Source: JBAXEO01 sp964541375 | GTDB lineage: Bacteria > Actinomycetota > Coriobacteriia > Anaerosomatales > JAAXUF01 | Direction: 5' to 3' | NCBI GenBank assembly: GCA_964541375.1 | Contig: CAZIPT010000019.1 | Location: forward strand, 1-35,564 | Length of the DNA: 35,564 nucleotides | Shown: positions 24,821-33,578 of the stretch, in pieces | Numbering within the stretch: position 1 is the first letter of the stretch | Layout: the number at the start of each line of letters is the position of its first letter | Notes under the pieces: generated by a model | Seen by the model: the letters and a program-made list of their open reading frames with translations, nothing else | What the model was told of the DNA's origin: nothing | Database searches by the model: none | Position numbers and translations under genes: made by a program

Positions 24821-24857
24821 CGTGTGTGCGCGCACGTTGCCTCGCGCGCGCGCGCAC
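24821..24857. repeat. alternating purine-pyrimidine tracts
   Basis: Two runs of strictly alternating pyrimidine-purine bases, 24821-24837 (17 nt, GT/GC-rich) and 24843-24857 (six CG dinucleotides then CAC), lie 5 bases apart. Such tracts favour Z-DNA under negative supercoiling. They lie between the CRP-like site and the possible promoter. Confidence 0.6.
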
Positions 24858-24882
24858 TAAAGCACAGCGTCCCGAAAACTCC

Positions 24883-24920
24883 TTCACATCTTTTCACACG
24901 ATGGCTCAGTACCTGCTAAT
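24883..24920 (+). promoter_or_regulatory. possible promoter of the cytochrome gene
   Basis: TTCACA occurs at 24883-24888 and again at 24893-24898, exactly one helical turn apart. From the second copy, 16 nt lead to GCTAAT (24915-24920), a 4/6 match to a -10. A start near 24927 would leave a leader of about 54 nt before the GTG at 24981 and would exclude the upstream ATG at 24924. Confidence 0.3.
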
Positions 24921-24980
24921 GAAATGGGCGATGAGAAGAGTAGGCAAAGACGAAGACGTTTCGTATTGAGGGTGTTACTG

Positions 24981-27900
24981 GTGAGCAGGACTCGAGGGGC
25001 CATTACAAAGCCTATATCGATGCTGGTTCTCGCCGTAGCGGCAGCCGCCATCCTGGCGCTCCTGCCGGTCGTGGCTTTCGCGGCGCCACCTCATGCTCCC
25101 ACGGGCATCACCGCTGTTGCCGGAACGGCAGAGCCGCTCGTTGCTCGGCTGACGTGGAACGCCAGCACGGGGTCGGACACGGTCAGATATTCGGTTTCGG
25201 CTGCATCAAGCGCCGCCGGCCCCTTCAAGGTGGTCGGTTCGACCACCACGACCCGCTACGACTTCGTCGACGGACTTGGCGGAGCTGCGTACTACTTCCG
25301 CGTGGCCGCCGTCAACGGCGCCGATGAGCAGTCTGTGGCGGCCGCGGAGCCGATCGGTCCCGTCACGGCGGAATGGGTGAGCGATCCCCACGTACCCACC
25401 AGCCAGACCACCAACAAGTGCGCGAGTTGCCATGTTCCGCACCAGGCACAGGATAGTTCGCTCATGAGAGGTACGATTTCGACTTCCTTGCCTGTTCAGG
25501 CGGCCACATGTCTGGTGTGCCACAACGGCAGCATTCCTACCGCGGCCAACGTTTCGGAAGGAGCGAACGACTCGTTTGCTCTGGCAAGCGGACACGCTCT
25601 GGATACGTCGACATCTGCGACGGGGCTGACCAATAGCTGCTCAAGCTGCCATCAGCCGCACAGCACGGCCACCAAGAACCCCATGATTCCGGCGGCCACC
25701 ATCAACGGCAAGAGTGTGCGTTCGACGGGTAACGTGTGGTGTCTGGCCTGCCACGACAACAGCAACTCCTGGTATGGGGCGGGCTATCCGTCTCCCTCAT
25801 CGCCGACGCGGGATGCGCTCGGTTACCCGATTCTCGGTACCTGGGTTGGCCAGTCCGCGTACGAGGGTGCGCGCAACGCCCATCGCCTGGTCCCCGAGAC
25901 AAACCATACTGCAGGATCGGGTCACGTCATCAGCCGCGGTGCGGGAGACTGCCTGTATTGTCACGCCGCGCATCGTGGTTCCAACACCTATGACGGTCTC
26001 GTAGGCACGTACCGCCCGACGACTTCTGCAACTCTCGCGTCCGACAAGGCGCAGGGTGACTACGCTGCCGCATGCTTCTCCTGTCACGGCGGCGTTACAC
26101 CGAGTGGTTTCGCCACCGCGCCGGCTGACATCAAAGGATTCGTCACCAGTGGCGGCACGGCTTCGGGACACAGCATCGTCACCTCCGGCGGGCTGCTTCC
26201 GGTCGGCGCGCCTCTGCCGTGTTACGAGTGCCACAACCCGCACGGGTCGACGCGCGATAACGACTCGATGCTGTCTGATGTTCTCGGCGGTTCGCTGACC
26301 ACCACCGGTAGTGCCAGCTCGGTCAGGCAGTTCTGCTTCACGTGTCACACCACCAATGGTTCGGCAAAGGGCTGGGACAGCACGACTGCGACATATACCG
26401 CTGTCGACTCCGGGGCCAAGGTCGTGGGTATTCCGCGTACCGGCGGCGTCTTGAACCTTCCTGCGGTTACCGGCCACCGACAGAACGACTCGGCTTCGTG
26501 CTACCAGTGCCACGGCTCCGACTACGCACAGCCCAGCGGCAACAACGTACACAACCCGAGCATCGGCGGATTCGACCCGGTGTTGCACACCGCGGCTCCG
26601 CTCGCGGAGGTCGTCGTGATCTCGGGTCTGTCATACGGTCCGGTCGTCTGTGCTGACTGCCACGATACGGTGCTCAACACCGAGCACGACAAGGCGACGA
26701 GCTCGAGCGCGGGCGTTGGCTGCGCAAACTGCCACCCGACGCCCAAGGACACGCTGACCCCGTCGTGGGACAAGTCCTGCGCGCAAGGGGGCTGCCATAC
26801 GGTTGCCTCAAGCGCCCCGATGCACGCGAGCATCGACGCCAGTCACGCCCCCATCGCCGGCCAGACCTGTTACGCCGCCGGCTGTCACCCCGCCACCGGC
26901 TCGCAGAGTCTCGCCGAGACCCACAGAAGCGCTGTCGCGACCCTCGGTGGCTCGCCGCGCTCGAGCTGCCAGGTCTGCCACTGGAACGGCATACCGGCCA
27001 GCGGTGCATGTTCGAGCTGTCATGCCGACCGGGTCGACGGTACGCATGGCGCCGCGCAGGCGCATACGTTCTCGAGCGCGAGCGACTACAACAACACGAC
27101 GGTCGCCGGTTGTACCAACTCCGGCTCCGGTTGCCACGGCGTGGAGACGACCTACGGATCCTTCGCCACTTATCATCCCAACACCGGTTGCGCCGGTGGC
27201 GCCTGCCACGCCTCGCCGAGCAAGCCGACCTACGCCGGCAACCGCGAGTGCGTGAGCTGCCACGACGGCAACTTCACGAACGCACCCGACGTTGTTGCGA
27301 TCGCTGCGGCTTCACCCAACGGTCACTACAACGAGACGACTCACACGGCATCGGGCCTCTCGGCAACGGTCAAGGGCACCGCTTCCGGCACCGTCTCGGC
27401 GGCCTGCTCGGACTGCCACAATCCGACCGGTACGGCTGGGATGGGCGCGCTGTACAACCAGCATCAGGCGCTGCCCGCCCCGTACGGTTCGACCACTTGT
27501 GCTGACTGCCACAACAACTCGCTGGCTGTCACGACAGTTGTCACGACCAAGTGGGCGACTCGCCAGTGCGACGCGTGCCACAACGTTTCCACGATGCCGA
27601 CCGCTGCACAGCACGGATACACCGCGCCGGTAGTCAACGGCTCCTCGTCGGTAACCTGTGCTGACGCCGGTTGCCACGGCACCTGGAACCTCCACGCCAT
27701 CCATGGCGGCAAGGCAGGCGGCGTGGTCAGCACGTGCGCTCTGTCCGGTTGCCACGACTACACCAAGCAGGGCACCAAGCCCACCGCCACCACCTGTGGT
27801 GTCGGAGGATCGTGTCACACCGACAAGGCCGACGGCGGCCACGGTGCGACGGTCTCCCACGCCTTTACGGCAGCCAGCAACTACAACAACACCACGATCA

Positions 27901-30296
27901 GCGGCTGCACCAATTCGGGCGTCGGCTGCCACAACACCGAGACCACGTACGACTCCTTCGCGGCATACCACCCCGCAAGCGGTTGCATGTCCGGTGTTTG
28001 CCACACATCCCCCAGCAAGGCGACGTATACCGGCAACCATGAGTGCGTGAGTTGCCACGATGGCTCGTTCGTTGGTGCACCGCCCAACACGCCGCTGCAC
28101 GCGCCAGCCGGTCTTGGTCACTACAGCGAGACGACCCATACCGCGGTCGGCCTCGGTACGACGGTCACAGCCGGAGGTGCCGCGTCGGCGACGTGCAACG
28201 ACTGCCACAACGCGACCAACCTCGGCAACAGCGACGTTCGCCAGCTCTACAACCAGCATCAGGGGCTGCCTGCGCCCTACGCGAACACGACGTGCTACGA
28301 CTGCCACAATAAGAACGTGTATGTGACCAGCGTCATCACGACCAAGTGGCCGACGAAGCGGTGCGACGCGTGTCATAGCTCCACGGTACTCGGCGTCGGC
28401 TTCGAGCAGCACGGCACGACCGCGCCGGTCGTTGCTCCGACGGCAGTGGGCACGTACCAGTCGATGGCCTGCAACGCGGCCGGCTGTCACGCCCAGGGCG
28501 ACATACACGCGATTCACAAGGACGCTGCCACGTGCGCGCTGTCGGGCTGCCATGACTTCAACCTGCAGGCCAAGCTGCCGATCGGTGCGAGCTGTGGAAC
28601 CGGCAATGCCTGCCACACATCGGCTGAGCCGCATACGCACCTGAGCGCCTCGCATGACGCGTCCGCGCAGCCGATGGCTCAGCCCGGCTCGGCGAGCCAA
28701 GTCACCACCGCTGTAGCCACTGCCGAGAACCAGAGCTTCGCGACCGCGACATGGCCGACTGACTGGACGCGTGGATCGACCACCTACATCCGCTCGCAGA
28801 ACAATGCGGCGCGCGTCCGCTCCACCTACGCCGCTGAGCTCTACTCGGCGAGCACGACGACCCGCGCATTCCAGTTCTACAAGGACATCGACCTCTCCAA
28901 CTACCAGAGTGCGACGCTGACGTTCTGGAACTACACCGCCGGCTTCGCGGGCGGCACCGACTTCTCGCTCTCTGAGTACTCCACCAACGGTGGGACGACC
29001 TGGACTCCGATCTCGAACCTGACCGCGAGCACACCGTGGACGCAGCGGACCGTCGCCCTTCCGGTCGGCGGTACGGTACGCGTGCGCTTCGGCGGATCGG
29101 TGAACTCCACCACCGAGTTCTGCGACTGGGACGACATCCTGATCACCGGTGTCCAGCAGACCGTGTCGACGGCCGCTCTGCCCACCAACTCATCCGCGCT
29201 CATCAGCTGTCAGAACAACCCCAACGGCACCGAGTGCCACGTGGTCACGGACACCCGCACGCTGCACGCGGCCACAGCCAACAAGTGCACCAACTGCCAC
29301 AAGGCCGGCGGTCCCACCAATAACTGTCAGACGGCCTCCTGCCACTCGACGCAGTACATCAACGTCGACGTGCACAACACCGCGAACCACGCCACGTCCC
29401 AGATCTCGACGGCCACCGGTCAGCCTTTCGCGGGCACCGGGGTTCCGTCGACCACCTGCACGGGCTGCCACGACGATACGATCTCGCTCGAGCACGGCGT
29501 CCTGACCGCGTACAAGAGCACCCCCTGCTCGATGTGCCACAAGAAGACGACCAACTCGGGTGCTCCGACCAACGTGACGTCCGCCAACGTGGCCGCCGCT
29601 ATCCTGAAGGCGCCCGGAACCGCACTGTGCACCGACTGCCACAAGACGGTCACCGCCGCAGCTCCGCATATCCAGCGTCAGGGCTCGACGGCGGCCTCAG
29701 GGAGCGTGCAGTTCGATCCGACCTGGTCCGGCCACAAGGTCTACGACACCGGTCTTGGTTCCGGCACGAGCTTCGCCAATATCCAGGGCGCGACTCGCAC
29801 GTGGACCCTGCCGACGGCGACGGGCTGGCTGAAGACGGGCTGGACCACGACGAACATGGCGGTGCGCTGCAACGATTGCCACGGTTCGGTCACAGGCTCG
29901 ATCGGCCCGCACGGTGCGTCGATGAAGGTCAATATCGCTGCCGGATACGACAACAGCTACTCGGCGGGTACGCTCGCGCTCAGTGGTGGCTCGATGAACA
30001 ACACGACCAACATCTGTGCGAAGTGCCACACGACCAACCTCAACGTGAACGGCGATCCGCATGGCCGCACCGATCACAACATCGCGTGCATCAGCTGTCA
30101 CGTGAAGACGCCGCACGCATGGAAGCGTCCGAGGCTCATCGGCTATACGACCGACCCGGTACCGTACCGGTCGACTCAGGTCACGGGCATCTCGGCTGCG
30201 AACCATTCGCCGACCACCTGGACGACGTCGATGTGTGCCGCCGGCTGCAACACCAGCACGCACCCGGCGATCACGGGAACCGCGCTCTGGCCGTAG
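24981..30296 (+). CDS. giant secreted multiheme c-type cytochrome (about 42 CxnCH motifs)
   Basis: A secreted protein of about 1771 aa, or 1790 from the ATG at 24924. I prefer the GTG at 24981: it has GAGGG 8 nt upstream and gives a normal signal peptide (SRTRGAITKP, hydrophobic core, cut after AFA), while the ATG has no RBS. Numbering here is from the ATG. Residues 55-147 look like a fibronectin type III domain. From C166 to about C1722 there are 28 CxxCH haem motifs, nine CX4CH, two CX5CH, two CX6CH and one CX8CH. A haem-free beta-sandwich (about 1270-1410, with FGGSVNSTTEFCDWDDILITG-like end) interrupts the array. Residues about 707-1238 are two tandem copies of a 265-residue unit. There is no C-terminal anchor or sortase signal. 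The likely role is long-range electron transfer at or outside the cell wall (inferred). Haem attachment at the long-spaced motifs is unproven. Confidence 0.92.
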   Translation: MSRTRGAITKPISMLVLAVAAAAILALLPVVAFAAPPHAPTGITAVAGTAEPLVARLTWNASTGSDTVRYSVSAASSAAGPFKVVGSTTTTRYDFVDGLGGAAYYFRVAAVNGADEQSVAAAEPIGPVTAEWVSDPHVPTSQTTNKCASCHVPHQAQDSSLMRGTISTSLPVQAATCLVCHNGSIPTAANVSEGANDSFALASGHALDTSTSATGLTNSCSSCHQPHSTATKNPMIPAATINGKSVRSTGNVWCLACHDNSNSWYGAGYPSPSSPTRDALGYPILGTWVGQSAYEGARNAHRLVPETNHTAGSGHVISRGAGDCLYCHAAHRGSNTYDGLVGTYRPTTSATLASDKAQGDYAAACFSCHGGVTPSGFATAPADIKGFVTSGGTASGHSIVTSGGLLPVGAPLPCYECHNPHGSTRDNDSMLSDVLGGSLTTTGSASSVRQFCFTCHTTNGSAKGWDSTTATYTAVDSGAKVVGIPRTGGVLNLPAVTGHRQNDSASCYQCHGSDYAQPSGNNVHNPSIGGFDPVLHTAAPLAEVVVISGLSYGPVVCADCHDTVLNTEHDKATSSSAGVGCANCHPTPKDTLTPSWDKSCAQGGCHTVASSAPMHASIDASHAPIAGQTCYAAGCHPATGSQSLAETHRSAVATLGGSPRSSCQVCHWNGIPASGACSSCHADRVDGTHGAAQAHTFSSASDYNNTTVAGCTNSGSGCHGVETTYGSFATYHPNTGCAGGACHASPSKPTYAGNRECVSCHDGNFTNAPDVVAIAAASPNGHYNETTHTASGLSATVKGTASGTVSAACSDCHNPTGTAGMGALYNQHQALPAPYGSTTCADCHNNSLAVTTVVTTKWATRQCDACHNVSTMPTAAQHGYTAPVVNGSSSVTCADAGCHGTWNLHAIHGGKAGGVVSTCALSGCHDYTKQGTKPTATTCGVGGSCHTDKADGGHGATVSHAFTAASNYNNTTISGCTNSGVGCHNTETTYDSFAAYHPASGCMSGVCHTSPSKATYTGNHECVSCHDGSFVGAPPNTPLHAPAGLGHYSETTHTAVGLGTTVTAGGAASATCNDCHNATNLGNSDVRQLYNQHQGLPAPYANTTCYDCHNKNVYVTSVITTKWPTKRCDACHSSTVLGVGFEQHGTTAPVVAPTAVGTYQSMACNAAGCHAQGDIHAIHKDAATCALSGCHDFNLQAKLPIGASCGTGNACHTSAEPHTHLSASHDASAQPMAQPGSASQVTTAVATAENQSFATATWPTDWTRGSTTYIRSQNNAARVRSTYAAELYSASTTTRAFQFYKDIDLSNYQSATLTFWNYTAGFAGGTDFSLSEYSTNGGTTWTPISNLTASTPWTQRTVALPVGGTVRVRFGGSVNSTTEFCDWDDILITGVQQTVSTAALPTNSSALISCQNNPNGTECHVVTDTRTLHAATANKCTNCHKAGGPTNNCQTASCHSTQYINVDVHNTANHATSQISTATGQPFAGTGVPSTTCTGCHDDTISLEHGVLTAYKSTPCSMCHKKTTNSGAPTNVTSANVAAAILKAPGTALCTDCHKTVTAAAPHIQRQGSTAASGSVQFDPTWSGHKVYDTGLGSGTSFANIQGATRTWTLPTATGWLKTGWTTTNMAVRCNDCHGSVTGSIGPHGASMKVNIAAGYDNSYSAGTLALSGGSMNNTTNICAKCHTTNLNVNGDPHGRTDHNIACISCHVKTPHAWKRPRLIGYTTDPVPYRSTQVTGISAANHSPTTWTTSMCAAGCNTSTHPAITGTALWP
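27045..28635 (+). repeat. tandem duplication of a 265-residue haem module in the cytochrome
   Basis: Two copies lie side by side with a 795-nt period (for example TACAACAACAC at 27087 and 27882). Both contain, in order, YNNTT, the CX6CH CTNSGxGCH, a CX4CH, SPSKxTYxGNxECVSCHDG, GHYxETTHTA, a CxDCH, LYNQHQxLPAPY, CxDCHN, TTKWxTxxCDACH, a CX4CH, xxHAIHxxK/GG, CALSGCHD and a CX5CH. The number and order of haem motifs are conserved between the copies while the linkers diverge. Confidence 0.85.
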
Positions 30297-30317
30297 GCGG
30301 CAATCGCGTCTCACTGC

Positions 30318-30350
30318 GAGCGGGTCCTTCGGGGCCCGCTCGTTTCTGTT
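30318..30350 (+). terminator. intrinsic terminator of the cytochrome gene
   Basis: GAGCGGGTCC-TTCG-GGGCCCGCTC forms a 10-bp stem (one G-U) with a UUCG tetraloop, followed by GTTTCTGTT. It lies 22 bases after the cytochrome stop. Confidence 0.85.
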
Positions 30351-30384
30351 CAGATGGCGGGTCAGCGACTTGGTCCGGTTGCGC

Positions 30385-30390
30385 TAAAGT
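30385..30390 (+). promoter_or_regulatory. possible -10 element upstream of hisS
   Basis: TAAAGT lies 38 nt before the hisS ATG, the same spacing as other candidates in the window. No clear -35 is seen. Since a terminator precedes it, hisS must have a promoter in this gap. Confidence 0.35.
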
Positions 30391-30428
30391 GTCTACTCGC
30401 ATCGAATTCCTCGGCAACGGAGTACCAG

Positions 30429-31712
30429 ATGGACGCACGCGCACCCAGGGGCACGGCCGACATGCTTCCTCCCACAGCTCGCGCGTGGGAGCACCTACTG
30501 CGTACAGCGCAGGAGTTGTTCGCTCGGTATGGCTACGAGCCGATCTACACGCCGCTCTTCGAACACACCGACGTCTTCACTCGGGGTATCGGCGAAGCCA
30601 CCGACATCGTCTCAAAGGAGATGTACACGTTCGAGGACAGGGGCAATCCGCCTCGCTCGCTGACGTTGCGCCCTGAAGGGACGGCCAGCGTCGTGCGCGC
30701 CGCACTCGAGCACAACCTCGTGCCGAGCGGCGCCCCCGTGGTCAAGCTCTACTACTCGGGCCCGATGTTTCGCTACGAACGCCCGCAGAAGGGCCGCATG
30801 CGTCAGTTCTGGCAGATCGGTGCCGAGATGCTCGGCGCTGCCGAGCCGACCGCCGACGCCGAGCTGATCACGCTACTGTGGCGCTTCTACGAGGCCGTCG
30901 GTATTCCCGCCGTCAACATGCGGCTCCTCATCAACACGATGGGTGACGAGAACTGCCGCCCGGCCTACCGGCAGACGGTCTCGGCGTACATCCGCTCGCA
31001 TGCCGAGGGCCTGTGTGACGAGTGCAACCGGCGAGCGGACACCAACCCGCTCCGCGCCTTCGACTGCAAGAACCCGGCATGCCGAGAGATCATGGGCGGC
31101 GCGCCGCTTCTGCGCGACGCGCTGTGTGACGAGTGCGCCGAGCACTACTCGGCGGTCAAGGGCTACCTCGCGGAGCTCGGCATCCCGTACATCGAGGATC
31201 CGTCACTCGTGCGCGGACTCGACTACTACACGCGGACGGTCTTTGAGGTGCAGGTCGATGCCGGGCTCGGGTCGCAGAACGCCATCGGTGGGGGAGGCCG
31301 CTACGACCGCCTGATGGAAGAGTACGACGGCCCGGCCACGCCGGGTCTCGGCTTCGCGCTCGGCTTCGAGCGCACGCTGCTCGCTATGCAGGCCGTCGGC
31401 GCCAGCGCAGAAGGCCTTCCCAAGTCCGAGGTCTACGTCGCCCGAGTCGATGGCAGCGTCGTCGGCGCTGCGTTCTCGCTGGTCTCGGTGTTGCGGGATG
31501 CGGGAATCGCCGCCGAGACCGACCACCAGGGCCGGAGCCTCAAGTCGCAGTTCAAGCAGGCCGACCGGCTGGGTGCTCGGCTGGTCGCGGTCCTCGGGCC
31601 CGATGAGGTAGCCGCGGGACTAGTCAAGCTGCGCGACATGGGAACGAAAGAAGAGACGACTGTCGCGCTTGCCGACGTCGCTGCGGCTGTCTTGGCGATG
31701 ATCGGTCGCTAG
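30429..31712 (+). CDS. hisS: histidyl-tRNA synthetase
   Basis: A 427-aa class II synthetase that charges tRNA-His. It starts MDARAPRGTADMLPP (RGTxD hallmark). Motif 2 reads GPMFRYERPQKGRMRQFWQIG. The histidine-specific signatures are LVRGLDYYTRTVFEV and GGGGRYDRL, with motif 3 LGFALGFERTLLAM. An insertion with paired cysteines (LCDECNRRADTNPLRAFDCKNPAC and LCDECAEHY) is normal for this subgroup. The ATG at 30429 is chosen over the open frame from 30354: it has GGAG 6 nt upstream and matches family starts. It lies 70 bases before aspS on the same strand. Confidence 0.97.
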   Translation: MDARAPRGTADMLPPTARAWEHLLRTAQELFARYGYEPIYTPLFEHTDVFTRGIGEATDIVSKEMYTFEDRGNPPRSLTLRPEGTASVVRAALEHNLVPSGAPVVKLYYSGPMFRYERPQKGRMRQFWQIGAEMLGAAEPTADAELITLLWRFYEAVGIPAVNMRLLINTMGDENCRPAYRQTVSAYIRSHAEGLCDECNRRADTNPLRAFDCKNPACREIMGGAPLLRDALCDECAEHYSAVKGYLAELGIPYIEDPSLVRGLDYYTRTVFEVQVDAGLGSQNAIGGGGRYDRLMEEYDGPATPGLGFALGFERTLLAMQAVGASAEGLPKSEVYVARVDGSVVGAAFSLVSVLRDAGIAAETDHQGRSLKSQFKQADRLGARLVAVLGPDEVAAGLVKLRDMGTKEETTVALADVAAAVLAMIGR

Positions 31713-31735
31713 CGGGGTGCAGCGTTCCCATCGCG

Positions 31736-31741
31736 TATACT
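31736..31741 (+). promoter_or_regulatory. -10 element upstream of aspS
   Basis: TATACT, a 5/6 match to the -10 consensus, lies 41 nt before the aspS ATG in the hisS-aspS gap. No clear -35 is seen. Confidence 0.45.
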
Positions 31742-31782
31742 CGGCAACGCGAATCCCGTCCCTGGACAAGAAGAGGACCATC

Positions 31783-33552
31783 ATGCTGGACGCCCGCTAT
31801 TCGATGCGCTCGCACACGTGCGGCGCGGTCACGGCCGCCACGATCGGCGAGGAGGTTCGGCTCGCGGGCTGGGTGGCCAAGCGGCGCGATCACGGTGGAC
31901 TCGTCTTTCTCGACATCCGCGACCGCACCGGCGTCATCCAGTGCACCTTCGATCCCGAGGCGTCGCGCGAGGCGTTCCCCATCGCCGAGACGGTGCGGCC
32001 CGAGTGGGTGGTGTCGCTGCGCGGAACGGTTCGCCGCCGTCCGGCCGGTACCGAGAACCCCAACATGCCGACCGGCGAGGTCGAGGTCGTCATCCACGCG
32101 GCCGAGGTCCTGAACCGCTCTCAGACGCCGCCGTTCGAGATCGAAGCGGGCATCGACACTGATGAGCTGACGCGGCTCAAGTGGCGCTATCTCGACATCC
32201 GCCGCCCTGAGGTGCTCGCAGCCCTGCAGTTGCGCGACCGCGTGACGCAGCGCTTCCGCAAGTCACTCGAGCATCGCGGGTTCATGGAGGTCGAGACGCC
32301 GATTCTGGGCAAGTCGACTCCTGAGGGCGCGCGGGACTTCGTCGTGCCGAGCCGCCTGAACGCCGGCAAGTTCTACGCGCTCCCGCAGTCGCCGCAGCTC
32401 TTCAAGCAGCTGCTCATGATCGGTGGCGTGGAGCGCTACTACCAGATTGCACGCTGCTTCCGCGATGAAGACCTGCGGGCCGATCGCCAGCCCGAGTTCA
32501 CCCAGGTGGACATCGAGATGTCGTTCGCGACCCAGGACGACATCATGACCATGATGGAAGACGTCATGCACGAGGTCATGCGCGAGGCCGGCCAGGAGCT
32601 CGAGACGCCGCTTCAGCGCATCACCTGGCACGACGCCATGGAGCGTTTCGGTTCCGATCGGCCAGACGTGCGCTTCGGGCTCGAGCTTGTGGACGTGTCG
32701 CCGGTGTTCTCGGCAAGCGAGTTCAAGGTGTTCGCGGGCGCGCTTTCCGGCGGCGGAGCGATCAAGGCGCTCAACGCCAAGGGTGCCGGCGACTGGAGCC
32801 GCGGCAAGATCGACGCGCTGAATCAGACTGCGATCGACGCAGGGGCGAAGGGCCTGGCGTGGGTCGCGCTGACCAGCGACGGCGAGACCAAGAGCCCGGT
32901 CGCGAAGTTCTTCAGCGACGATGAGATGGCCTCGCTCAAGGCGTCGTGCGCCGCCCAGCCGGGCGACCTGATCTGCATGGTCGCCGATGCTCGCGACGTG
33001 GCCAACGAGGTTCTCGGCGTGGTCAGGCTCAAGCTCGCCGACGACCTCGGTATCGAGCGCAAGGGCTTCGCGACCCTGTGGGTCGTGGACTTTCCGATGT
33101 TCTCCTACGACGCAGAAGAAGAGGGCTGGAAGGCCAATCACCACCCCTTCACGCTGCCATACCTGGCGCACACCGATCTCATCGAGACCGATCCCGGCGC
33201 GGTTCTGACCCACAGCTACGACCTGGTGATGAACGGCCTCGAGATCGGCGGGGGCACGCTTCGAATCCACGACGCGGACGTGCAGATGCGCATCCTTCAG
33301 CGTCTGGGCCACACCGAGGAGGCGGCACGCGATCAGTTCGGCTTCCTGCTCGACGCGCTCTCGTTCGGTGCGCCGCCACACGGGGGCATAGCGTTGGGAC
33401 TCGACCGGCTCATCATGGTGCTTGCCGGCCTGAGCTCGATCCGCGACGTCATCGCGTTCCCCAAGACGTCGTCCGGTGGCGACCCGATGACGTCGGCGCC
33501 CAGCGCGATCTCGGCGCGACAGCTCAAGGACGTTCATCTGCGGGTCGACTAA
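31783..33552 (+). CDS. aspS: aspartyl-tRNA synthetase
   Basis: A 589-aa bacterial-type class II AspRS. The N-terminal OB anticodon-binding fold contains VRLAGWVAKRRDHGGLVFLD. Catalytic motifs include FRDEDLRADRQPEFTQVDIEM (motif 2) and GGIALGLDRLIMVLAG (motif 3). The bacterial GAD insertion lies between them, for example FKVFAGALSGGGAIKALNAK. The frame is open from 31717. The ATG at 31783 is chosen for its AGAGGA 5 nt upstream and the conserved MRSHTCG start just after it. The family includes discriminating and non-discriminating enzymes, and I cannot tell which this is by eye. A 6S RNA candidate follows. Confidence 0.97.
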   Translation: MLDARYSMRSHTCGAVTAATIGEEVRLAGWVAKRRDHGGLVFLDIRDRTGVIQCTFDPEASREAFPIAETVRPEWVVSLRGTVRRRPAGTENPNMPTGEVEVVIHAAEVLNRSQTPPFEIEAGIDTDELTRLKWRYLDIRRPEVLAALQLRDRVTQRFRKSLEHRGFMEVETPILGKSTPEGARDFVVPSRLNAGKFYALPQSPQLFKQLLMIGGVERYYQIARCFRDEDLRADRQPEFTQVDIEMSFATQDDIMTMMEDVMHEVMREAGQELETPLQRITWHDAMERFGSDRPDVRFGLELVDVSPVFSASEFKVFAGALSGGGAIKALNAKGAGDWSRGKIDALNQTAIDAGAKGLAWVALTSDGETKSPVAKFFSDDEMASLKASCAAQPGDLICMVADARDVANEVLGVVRLKLADDLGIERKGFATLWVVDFPMFSYDAEEEGWKANHHPFTLPYLAHTDLIETDPGAVLTHSYDLVMNGLEIGGGTLRIHDADVQMRILQRLGHTEEAARDQFGFLLDALSFGAPPHGGIALGLDRLIMVLAGLSSIRDVIAFPKTSSGGDPMTSAPSAISARQLKDVHLRVD

Positions 33553-33578
33553 AGCTGGCCTCAACGGTGCCGATGTTA

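Noticed and set aside
24900..24980. Possible c-di-GMP (GEMM) or other riboswitch before the cytochrome
   Set aside because: Some GGCAAAG-like bases are present, but the conserved GEMM core and helices cannot be drawn.
27312..28700. 462-aa minus-strand open frame
   Set aside because: Antisense to the cytochrome repeats. The Arg/Val/Gly-rich composition reflects the complement of Ala/Thr codons.
25419..30100. CRISPR-like periodicity
   Set aside because: The repeated TGCCAC/TGCCAC-type words are codons of CxxCH motifs inside one long open frame.
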